Source of the DNA: Holophaga sp. | GTDB taxonomy: Bacteria; Acidobacteriota; Holophagae; Holophagales; Holophagaceae | Reading direction: 5' to 3' | Assembly: GCA_031292735.1 (NCBI GenBank) | Contig: JARLGP010000124.1 | Coordinates: 1 to 9,334 of the forward strand | DNA length: 9,334 nt | Part shown: positions 1-5,843 of the stretch, one piece after another | How positions within the stretch are numbered: the first letter of the stretch is position 1 | Layout of the letters: every line of letters starts with the position of its first letter | Position numbers and translations under genes: made by a program | Notes under the pieces: generated by a model | Databases searched by the model: none | Told to the model about the DNA's origin: nothing | What the model saw: the letters and a program-made list of their open reading frames with translations, nothing else

Positions 1-1560
1 GACGGCGGCCTTGTAGGGCCGGTCCTGGGCGGTGAGCGCGTCGAAGATGTCGGCGATGGCCATGGCCTTGCTCTGCAGCGGGATCTCGTCCCCGGTGAGC
101 CGGCGCGGGTAGCCCTGGCCGTTGAGCCGCTCGTGGTGGGCGTAGGCGATCCTGGGGATGGAGGCCAGGTCCGGCGTCCAGGGGATCTGGGCCAGGAACT
201 GGTAGGTGTGGATCACGTGGCTTTCGATCTCCAGCCGCTCGGCCTCGGACAGGCTGCCCTTGCGGATGTTCAGCGCGGCCAGGTCGGCCGGTTCCAGGAT
301 CTCGGTGCTTTCGCCGTCCCAGCGCACGCAGCTGAGCCGCTCCAGCAGCCGCACCCCGTCGACCACGTCCTGGGTCTGCACGGTGGGTTCGTTGCTGCGG
401 ATGAGCGCGGCCATCAGCCGCCCCGCCTCCTGCTCCTGCTCCTGGACCAGGGCCGCCCAGGCGGCCGGGTCGAAGGGCCGGCCGGACTGCCAATCGCTGC
501 GCAGCCGGGCCAGCACCCTCTCCTCCTGGCGGCTGCGCAGGCGCTGGAGGATCAGCTCCATCCGCCCGGGCGGCAGTTTCTTGGACTTCACCAGCACCTC
601 TTCGCGCACCCCCACCTTGCCGAAATCGTGGAGCAGGCTGGCGTAGCGGATCTCCTTGAGCTGCGCGGGGGTGAACCAGGTGGCGGCGAACGGGCCGTCG
701 CCGGTGCGGTTCACGGCCTCGGCGAGCCCGACGGTGAGGGTGGCGACCCGGCCGGAATGCCCGCTGGTGACCGGGTCCCGCTGCTCGATGGCGGTGACCG
801 AGGCGTTGACGAAGTGTTCGAACAGCGCTTCGATCTCCTCCCGCAGCTTGACGTTGCGCATGGCCACCCCGGCCTGCCCGGCCAGGCTCAGGGCCAGCCG
901 TTCCTGCTCCGGCCCGAACGGCACCGGGCTGCCCTCCTCCAGCCGGTTGATGAACTGCAGCACGCCCAGCACCTGGCCTTCGTGGTCGGTGAGCGGCAGC
1001 ACCAGCATGGAGGTGGTGCGGTAGCCCGCCTGGCGGTCGAAGCTGGGGTTGAACCGGTACGGGGCTGCCAGTTCAATCTGGTAGGCGTCGGGGATGTTGA
1101 GGGTCTGGCCGGTGAGCGCGGTGAAGCCGGCCATGGTGTCCACCGAAACGGCCATGCGGAACCGGTGGTAGGGCAGGTCCACCCGGGCGTTCTGGGTGTG
1201 GGCGAACAGCAGGTCCCGGCCGCCGGCCCCGTCCATCACCAGGTAGATCGACCCGGCCTCGGCCCGCACCAGGCTGCGGCCGTGGGTGAGGATCAGCTCC
1301 AGCAGGCGGTCCAGGTTCTGCTCCGAGGCCAGGGCCCGGCCCACCTCGTTGAGCCGCTCCATGTTCCGGCGGTCCTGCATCCGTTCGTAGCCGGCCTGGA
1401 TGAGCGCCGCCGCCCCGGCCAGCCCCGGCCACTCGGCGCACTGGGCCAGCCCGCCGGCCCCGGCCACGCCCAGCACCACGTTGGCCGGGCCCGCGTCGGC
1501 CCACTCCAGGACGTTGCCCACCTCATGACGCAAAAGGCCCAGGAGGCTGCTACGGTGCAT
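1..1560 (-). CDS. GAF and HD-GYP domain c-di-GMP phosphodiesterase (C-terminus off the window)
   Basis: Predicted cytoplasmic response or signalling enzyme that hydrolyses cyclic di-GMP. The visible 520 residues read continuously from the ATG at 1560 to the left edge. A GAF sensor domain spans about residues 75-245, and an HD-GYP domain starts at about 250. Seen metal or active-site residues: HDFGK (H311, D312, K315), a His in IESHV (H448), HHERLNGQGYP (H475/H476, GYP at 483-485) and IADIFDALT (D504, D507). Only the last roughly 50-70 residues of the domain should be missing. The HD and HHE motifs are about 164 residues apart, longer than in compact HD-GYP domains, because of a 100-residue, partly Gln/Glu-rich helical insertion (about 330-430). 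No membrane segment or receiver domain is seen, so the signal probably enters through GAF. Start is uncertain: the ATG has no good Shine-Dalgarno, while an in-frame TTG at 1587 has AGGTGAG six bases upstream. The 5' end overlaps the divergent methyltransferase gene. The family call is firm; the ligand is unknown. Confidence 0.9.
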   Translation of the reverse strand, partial: MHRSSLLGLLRHEVGNVLEWADAGPANVVLGVAGAGGLAQCAEWPGLAGAAALIQAGYERMQDRRNMERLNEVGRALASEQNLDRLLELILTHGRSLVRAEAGSIYLVMDGAGGRDLLFAHTQNARVDLPYHRFRMAVSVDTMAGFTALTGQTLNIPDAYQIELAAPYRFNPSFDRQAGYRTTSMLVLPLTDHEGQVLGVLQFINRLEEGSPVPFGPEQERLALSLAGQAGVAMRNVKLREEIEALFEHFVNASVTAIEQRDPVTSGHSGRVATLTVGLAEAVNRTGDGPFAATWFTPAQLKEIRYASLLHDFGKVGVREEVLVKSKKLPPGRMELILQRLRSRQEERVLARLRSDWQSGRPFDPAAWAALVQEQEQEAGRLMAALIRSNEPTVQTQDVVDGVRLLERLSCVRWDGESTEILEPADLAALNIRKGSLSEAERLEIESHVIHTYQFLAQIPWTPDLASIPRIAYAHHERLNGQGYPRRLTGDEIPLQSKAMAIADIFDALTAQDRPYKAAV

Positions 1561-2845
1561 GAGGGGGACGGCAACCGTGAAACGCAAGGAACACTCACCT
1601 GGGACGAGAAAAGGCCGGGAATCAGTCTACCGGAGACCGGCCCAGGAATCCGTCAAATGGTCCGGAATTGTGGAGCGTCTGGCCTGGGGCGGGGTGGGCG
1701 TGGGCCGGGGCGAAGACGGCCGGCTGATCCTGCTTTCCGCGCCCCTGGCGCTGTTCCCCGGGGAGAAGGTGGAGGCCATGGTCCGCTGGAAGCCGCGCCA
1801 CGGCGAAGGCCAGGTGACCGCCTGGATCCGCCGGGATCCGCGCCGGGTCCGGGCCGCGTGCCCGGTGGCGGGGCTTTGCGGCGGCTGTTCCCTGTGGGAG
1901 GCCGGGCCCCTGGCCGGGTCCCTCAAGCGGGAGATGGTCACCGACCTGCTGGCCCGGCAGTTGCCGGAGGCGCCGGCCTGGCGCTGGCTGGAGGCGCCGG
2001 AAACCGCCCGCCGGCACCGGATCCAGCTGCACTGGAACGGCCGGGAGCTGGGCTTCCACCAGCGCAACAGCCATTCGGTGGTGCCGGTGACCGGCTGCCC
2101 CGCGGCCGCGGAGCCGCTGTCCCGGGCCATCCCCCGGCTGCAGGAGGCCCTGGAGGCGCGGGTGCTCAGCCCCAAGAGCCAGCGCTGGGAGCTGGCCACC
2201 GGCACCCCCGCGGGCGAGGTGCTGGCCGTGGCCGAAAGCGGCCGCAGCTGGCGGCTGGAGCCGGACGGCTGGCATCCCGCCACCGACCCGGTCACCCACC
2301 GGTTCGGCGCCGTCCAGCTCCGGCACCGGCCCGGCGGCTTCTTCCAGGTCTGCCCGGACTGGGCCTGGTCGGCCTTCGGCGAGATCCTGGGGGCCTGGCA
2401 GCTGCCCGCCGGCACCCTGTTCGACCTCTACGGCGGGGTCGGGTTCTTTTCCGCCCTGCTGGGCGGCCGGTTCCGCCACCGGGTGCTGGTGGAGAACGAC
2501 GAGCCGGCGGTGGACTGGGCCCGGGCCAACCTGCAGGCGCTCGGCCTGGAGGCCCAGTGCCTGGCCACCGACGCCGCGGCCTGGGTGGCGGACGGCCTGG
2601 GCACGGCCGAGGACCTGATCCTGCTGGACCCGCCCCGCACCGGGCTGGACCCGGAGCTGTGCGCCCGGCTGCAGACCGCCAAGGCCGGCGCCATGGTCCT
2701 GGTGGGCTGCGACGGCGCCGCGTTCTGCCGGGACCTGCAGCGGCTGGCTCCGGCCTGGCAGGTGAAGCAGCTGGCGGCGGCCGACCTGTTCCCGCTCACC
2801 GAGCACGTGGAAGCGGTCGCCCTCCTGCAACGACAGATGGCCTGA
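1559..2845 (+). CDS. TRAM-domain RNA (uracil-C5)-methyltransferase, RlmD/TrmA family
   Basis: SAM-dependent enzyme that methylates C5 of a uridine in 23S rRNA or tRNA; the exact target cannot be read from sequence. In the 428-residue product a basic N-terminus is followed by a TRAM RNA-binding domain (about 35-92). An Fe-S cluster set follows: C101-x5-C107-x2-C110 plus C180 (VTGC), as in RlmD/RlmC. The C-terminal Rossmann methyltransferase has FFQV (261-264), the SAM loop DLYGGVGFFS (289-298), LLDPPRTG (355-362), the nucleophile Cys in LVGCDGA (C384) and the catalytic base in LTEHVE (E418). Slightly unusual: Cys follows FFQV where E. coli RlmD (RumA) has Asn, and the nucleophile motif is GCDGA rather than SCNPA. 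Start: ATG 1559 has AGGAGG 12 bases upstream; GTG 1577 has GAGGGGG 9 bases upstream and would remove six residues. Either start overlaps the divergent HD-GYP gene. The stop lies 2 bases from the convergent GNAT gene's stop. Confidence 0.93.
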   Translation: MRGTATVKRKEHSPGTRKGRESVYRRPAQESVKWSGIVERLAWGGVGVGRGEDGRLILLSAPLALFPGEKVEAMVRWKPRHGEGQVTAWIRRDPRRVRAACPVAGLCGGCSLWEAGPLAGSLKREMVTDLLARQLPEAPAWRWLEAPETARRHRIQLHWNGRELGFHQRNSHSVVPVTGCPAAAEPLSRAIPRLQEALEARVLSPKSQRWELATGTPAGEVLAVAESGRSWRLEPDGWHPATDPVTHRFGAVQLRHRPGGFFQVCPDWAWSAFGEILGAWQLPAGTLFDLYGGVGFFSALLGGRFRHRVLVENDEPAVDWARANLQALGLEAQCLATDAAAWVADGLGTAEDLILLDPPRTGLDPELCARLQTAKAGAMVLVGCDGAAFCRDLQRLAPAWQVKQLAAADLFPLTEHVEAVALLQRQMA

Positions 2846-2854
2846 ACTCAGGCC
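2839..2854. terminator. Palindrome spanning two convergent stop codons, candidate bidirectional terminator
   Basis: GGCCTGA (2839-2845), AC, TCAGGCC (2848-2854) is a perfect 7-base inverted repeat. As a hairpin it would form six G/C-rich pairs closed by an AACT loop. Both TGA stop codons, 2843-2845 on plus and 2848-2850 on minus, lie inside it. A TTT follows on the plus side and no T-run follows on the minus side, so termination is plausible but not typical. The repeat is short and partly forced by two facing TGA codons (TGA..TCA). Confidence 0.35.
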
Positions 2855-3297
2855 TTTGCCGCCAGGTCCCGGAACCGGGCCTGGTAGTCCTCATAGGAAG
2901 GCATGGCGCCCTCCCGGGCCCGGCGCCACCCGTTCGGGATGGCCTCCCACCCCAGCGCGCCGTAGTAGTCCTTGGCCATGGGCGAGGCCAGGAGCACCCA
3001 CCCGATCCCCGGGCCCAGGGCCGCGGTGCGGTCCAGCAGTTCCCGGCCGATGCCCTGCCGGTGGTAGTCGGGGTGGACCGCCAGATCGCAGATGTAGCCG
3101 TCGTAGACGAAATCCGTCCAGCCCCGGAGCAGTCCCACCAGGCGGCTCCCGTCCCAGGCGGACAGCACGAGGTTGGCGTGGTCGAACATGGCCTTGATCC
3201 GGGCCGGGTCCTCGATGGGACGCCGGAGGGGCGCGGCGGCGTACAGCTGGCGAATGGCGTCGAGGCCGGGTCGGGCATCCTGCCGGTAGTCGATCAC
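2848..3297 (-). CDS. GNAT family N-acetyltransferase
   Basis: 149-residue single-domain acetyltransferase of the GCN5-related family, expected to move an acetyl group from acetyl-CoA to an amine; the substrate is not identifiable. The acetyl-CoA pyrophosphate loop is clear: DLAVHPDYHRQGIGRELLD (about 71-89), with R80-Q81-G82-I83-G84-R85 matching the Q/RxxGxG/A signature. The YYGALGWEAIPNGW stretch (about 111-124) is the usual C-terminal strand region. Start is the GTG at 3297: GGAGG lies seven bases upstream (3305-3309), and the GTG overlaps the TGA of the upstream carboxymuconolactone decarboxylase family gene as GTGA, implying one transcript and translational coupling. Length is normal for a minimal GNAT. 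Being the distal gene of an operon divergent from a MocR regulator suggests joint control and a related small-molecule role, which is inference. Confidence 0.9.
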   Translation of the reverse strand: MIDYRQDARPGLDAIRQLYAAAPLRRPIEDPARIKAMFDHANLVLSAWDGSRLVGLLRGWTDFVYDGYICDLAVHPDYHRQGIGRELLDRTAALGPGIGWVLLASPMAKDYYGALGWEAIPNGWRRAREGAMPSYEDYQARFRDLAAKA

Positions 3298-3749
3298 GGC
3301 CGGGCCTCCAGCGCGGGCAGCGGAGGCAGGAAGGCCACCCCCAGCCGGTTCCAGGCGTTGATCAGGGCGATGGCGTGGGTGAGGTCCACCAGCTCCTTGC
3401 CCGGGAACAGGGCGCTCACTTCGGCCTGCAGGGCCTCTGTCACCCGCTGGGCGGGAAGCTGGGTGAGGGCCTCGGTCCAGGCCAGGGCGGCCCGTTCCCG
3501 CGGGCTGAACCAGGGGACTTCGCGCCAGACGGGGAGCGCCTGGAGCCGCCGGGGGGCTTCCTGGGCCTCCAGGGCCTCCCGGCTGTGCTGGTCCACGCAG
3601 AAGGCGCAGCCGTTGATCTGCGACGCCCGCACCTCCACCAGGGCGAGGAGGCCGGGCGCCAGGCCGCACTCCTTGAGGTAGCGTTTCTGGCGCACAAGGT
3701 TCTGGTAGGCCTCGGGAGCCTGGTCGCGGAAAGGAAGGGATGGGCGCAT
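3294..3749 (-). CDS. Carboxymuconolactone decarboxylase (AhpD-like) family protein
   Basis: 151-residue all-helical CMD/AhpD-like protein. The core VEVRASQINGCAFCVDQH (about 38-55) carries the family's redox and proton-relay residues E39, C48-x2-C51 and H55, matching the peroxidase-type AhpD subgroup rather than the true gamma-carboxymuconolactone decarboxylase. Such proteins usually act as alkylhydroperoxidase-like, thiol-dependent reductases; the substrate here is unknown. The start at ATG 3749 is supported by GGAGG at 3757-3761 on the minus strand, seven bases upstream. Its stop overlaps the start of the GNAT gene by four bases, so it is the first gene of a two-gene operon. It is transcribed away from a MocR-type regulator across a 77-base spacer, the usual arrangement of a regulator and its target. 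Confidence 0.9.
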   Translation of the reverse strand: MRPSLPFRDQAPEAYQNLVRQKRYLKECGLAPGLLALVEVRASQINGCAFCVDQHSREALEAQEAPRRLQALPVWREVPWFSPRERAALAWTEALTQLPAQRVTEALQAEVSALFPGKELVDLTHAIALINAWNRLGVAFLPPLPALEARP

Positions 3750-3756
3750 GGCGGGT

Positions 3757-3761
3757 CCTCC
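3757..3761 (-). promoter_or_regulatory. Ribosome binding site of the CMD family gene
   Basis: GGAGG on the minus strand lies seven bases before the ATG at 3749. It is a strong Shine-Dalgarno at good spacing and fixes the start of the 151-residue product. Confidence 0.7.
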
Positions 3762-3798
3762 AGGCCCTCAAGATGGGGCGGGCATGGACTAGGCAAAA

Positions 3799-3826
3799 GA
3801 TCCAATTTTGAAATAATGGTTGGACC
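3799..3826. promoter_or_regulatory. Inverted repeat in MocR/CMD divergent spacer, candidate operator
   Basis: GATCCAAT (3799-3806) and GTTGGACC (3819-3826) form an imperfect inverted repeat, half-site consensus GRTCCAAY, with half-site starts 20 bases apart (about two helical turns). The repeat sits in an AT-rich patch of otherwise very GC-rich DNA, immediately before the MocR start codon and between two divergent transcripts. MocR-type regulators are known to bind short repeats near their own and a neighbouring promoter, so this is the obvious operator candidate. No confident -35/-10 pair could be assigned in this spacer. Confidence 0.4.
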
Positions 3827-5266
3827 ATGACCCTTCGGACCTTTCCCATCGCCCTGGACGGCGCCGCCCGGGAGCCCCTCTTCCTGCAGGTGGTGCGCGC
3901 CATCACCGCAGACATCCGCCGGGGCCGCCTGAAGCCCGGCGACGTGCTTCCCGGCTCCCGCACGCTGGCGCAGACCCTCGGCATCCACCGCAACACCGTG
4001 CTGGCCGCCTACCGCGAACTGGAGGCGGAAGGCTGGATCGAGGCCGGCGCCCGGACCACCCGGGTGGCCTGGGATCTGCCCACGGCGCCCCAGGCAAGGC
4101 GGCCCTCGGACCTGGGTGGGCTCGGGTTCGACCTGCCGGAGCCGCCGGACCTGGGACATCCCTTCCGCCTGCCCGGCCCGGGGCTCCTGGACCTGGCCGG
4201 CGGACTGCCCGACACCCGCCTGGTGCCGGTGGACCTTCTGTCCCGGGCCCTGCGCCGCGCCCTGCTCAGCCGGCCCTCGGTGCTCGGCTACGGCGAGACC
4301 ATGGGCGAACCCCGCCTGCGCGAAGCCCTCGCCAGGCTGCTCGCGCAGGTGCGGGGCCTGGCCTACCCGGCCGACCGGATCCTGGTGACCAACGGCAGCC
4401 AGATGGCCCTGGACCTGGTCATCCGGGCCCTGATCCGCCCCGGCGACCGCGTGGCCGTGGAGAATCCGGGCTACCCGCCGGCGTGGCGGATGTTCCAGGC
4501 CGCGGGCGCCGTGTGCCTGCCGGTGCCCGTGGATGGCGGCGGCCTGATGATCGACCCCCTAGAGCGGCACCTGTCGGCGGGGCCGGTCCGGGCCGTCTAC
4601 CTCACGCCGCACCACCAGTTTCCGACCACCGTCCCGCTCACCGCGGCCCGGCGGCTCCGCCTCCAGGAACTGGCGCGAAGGCACCGGATCGCCCTGCTGG
4701 AGGACGACTACGATTTCGAATTCCATTTCGAAGGGCGACCGCTGCTGCCCATGGCCAGCAATGATCCGTCCGGAGCCGTCATCTACCTCGGCACCCTGTC
4801 CAAGGTGCTCGCCCCCGCCCTGCGCCTGGGCTTCCTGGCGGGACCGCGGCCGCTGGTGGAGGCGCTGGCGGCCCAGAGGTCCCTGGTGGACCGCCACGGC
4901 AACCGCGTCGTGGAGCGGGCCGTCGCCGAGCTGATCGAGGACGACCTGCTGCAGCGCCACGCCCGCAAGGTGCGCCGGATCTATGCCGGCCGTCGAGCCA
5001 TCCTGGCGGACCTGCTGGAACGGCACCTGGGATCCGAGCTGGCGTTCCGCCCCGCGCACGGAGGCCTCAGCTACTGGTGCGCCACCGCGCCGGGCATCGA
5101 TGCCGCCGGATGGGCCGCGAGGGCCCTGGAGCGCGGCGTGCGGGTCCAGGCCGGCCAGGATTTCGACCTGGACGGAAGCAACCTGCCCAGGCTGCGGATC
5201 GGGTTCTCCGCACTGGATGAACGGGAGTTGGCGGATGCGGTGAGACGGCTACAGCGTGCCCTGTGA
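3827..5266 (+). CDS. MocR/PdxR-type transcriptional regulator (GntR wHTH + aminotransferase-like domain)
   Basis: 479-residue DNA-binding regulator. A GntR-family winged helix is seen at about residues 16-80: PLFLQVVRAI, GRLKPGDVLPGSRTLAQTLG, then HRNTVLAAYRELEAEGWIE. A fold-type I aminotransferase-like domain fills about 120-479. The PLP site looks intact: LEDDYDFEF (291-299) supplies the pyridine-nitrogen Asp, and GTLSKVLAPALRLG (322-335) carries Schiff-base Lys K326 and the phosphate-binding Arg R333. Known MocR proteins use PLP to sense PLP itself or an amino compound bound as external aldimine; here the effector is unknown. Start is ATG 3827; no strong Shine-Dalgarno precedes it and an upstream ATG at 3816 hits a stop after four codons. 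Length is normal for the family. It is divergent from the CMD-GNAT operon and probably regulates both itself and that operon. No pdxS/pdxT, ddl or taurine genes lie nearby, so specific names such as pdxR are not justified. Confidence 0.93.
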   Translation: MTLRTFPIALDGAAREPLFLQVVRAITADIRRGRLKPGDVLPGSRTLAQTLGIHRNTVLAAYRELEAEGWIEAGARTTRVAWDLPTAPQARRPSDLGGLGFDLPEPPDLGHPFRLPGPGLLDLAGGLPDTRLVPVDLLSRALRRALLSRPSVLGYGETMGEPRLREALARLLAQVRGLAYPADRILVTNGSQMALDLVIRALIRPGDRVAVENPGYPPAWRMFQAAGAVCLPVPVDGGGLMIDPLERHLSAGPVRAVYLTPHHQFPTTVPLTAARRLRLQELARRHRIALLEDDYDFEFHFEGRPLLPMASNDPSGAVIYLGTLSKVLAPALRLGFLAGPRPLVEALAAQRSLVDRHGNRVVERAVAELIEDDLLQRHARKVRRIYAGRRAILADLLERHLGSELAFRPAHGGLSYWCATAPGIDAAGWAARALERGVRVQAGQDFDLDGSNLPRLRIGFSALDERELADAVRRLQRAL

Positions 5267-5282
5267 GGGCCGGCCCCTTCCC

Positions 5283-5303
5283 GGTCTGGAAAGCGACCAG
5301 GCC
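5283..5303. terminator. Hairpin between convergent MocR and ogt genes, candidate terminator
   Basis: GGTCTGG (5283-5289) pairs with CCAGGCC (5297-5303) as a seven-pair stem with one G-U wobble and a seven-base loop, in the 40-base gap between two facing stop codons. TCTTC follows on the plus side, only weakly U-rich, so efficiency is doubtful; nothing U-rich follows on the minus side. A separate perfect palindrome GGGCCGGCCC lies just upstream at 5267-5276. Confidence 0.35.
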
Positions 5304-5306
5304 TCT

Positions 5307-5843
5307 TCAGCAGATCCCCAGATCAGGGACCGGCCCGAATCCGCGCAACCCCTTCTCCAGGGCCAGCAGGGCCCGTTTGTTCTCCAGCCCCCCGCCGTAG
5401 CCGGTGAGGCTGCCGTCGGCGCCGATCACCCGGTGGCAGGGCACGATGATGGAAACGGGATTGGCGCCGTTGGCCGCGCCCACCGCCCGGGTGAGGTTGG
5501 GGTCGCCCAGCCGGCGGGCCAGTTCGCCGTAGCTGATGGTCGCGCCGTAGGGGATCCGCTGCAGCTCGGCCCAGACCCGCAGCTGGAACGGGGTGCCCCG
5601 GAGCGCCAGCGGCAGGTCGAAGGCCCGGCGTTCGCCCCGGAAGTATTCCTCCAGTTGGCGCCGCACCGGGGCCAGGGGTTCCGGGTCCAGGGCCAGGCCG
5701 TCCGGATCCCGGTCCAGGGCCTTGGGCAGGCGGCTCCGGTGCTCGGGCCGGCTGAAGCCCAGGTAGACCAGGGCGCCGCTCCGTTCCACCGCCAGATCGA
5801 TGGAGCCCAGGGGGCTCGCCCACACATGCAGCCAGGGTCTCAT
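5307..5843 (-). CDS. ogt: Methylated-DNA--protein-cysteine S-methyltransferase (Ogt/MGMT)
   Basis: Suicide repair protein that moves the alkyl group from O6-alkylguanine or O4-alkylthymine in DNA to its own cysteine. The 178-residue product has an Ogt-like N-terminal domain (about 1-80) and the conserved C-terminal domain. Seen there are GTPFQLRVWAELQRIPYG (83-100, winged-helix region), RAVGAANGANP with arginine finger R119, the active-site PCHRVIG (C136) and GYGGGLENKRALL (148-160). Length is close to E. coli Ogt (171). Start ATG 5843 has AAAGGAG seven bases upstream (5851-5857) and overlaps the stop of the upstream HTH-AlkA gene as ATGA, so the two genes form a translationally coupled operon. 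The two products repair complementary alkylation lesions. Confidence 0.95.
   Translation of the reverse strand: MRPWLHVWASPLGSIDLAVERSGALVYLGFSRPEHRSRLPKALDRDPDGLALDPEPLAPVRRQLEEYFRGERRAFDLPLALRGTPFQLRVWAELQRIPYGATISYGELARRLGDPNLTRAVGAANGANPVSIIVPCHRVIGADGSLTGYGGGLENKRALLALEKGLRGFGPVPDLGIC

Noticed and set aside
133..3681. Open frame of 1182 codons on the plus strand
   Set aside because: It runs antisense to the HD-GYP gene and through the methyltransferase and CMD genes in other frames; low-complexity Gly/Pro/Arg/Gln composition with no domain motifs. It is a by-product of very high GC at codon position three.
3816..3829. ATG just upstream of the MocR start
   Set aside because: It reaches a TGA after four codons and is too short to support as a leader peptide.
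2848..3996. 382-residue frame giving the GNAT protein a long N-terminal extension
   Set aside because: The extension is out of frame with the CMD gene it covers and is low-complexity; a GTG at 3297 with GGAGG at good spacing gives a normal-length GNAT.
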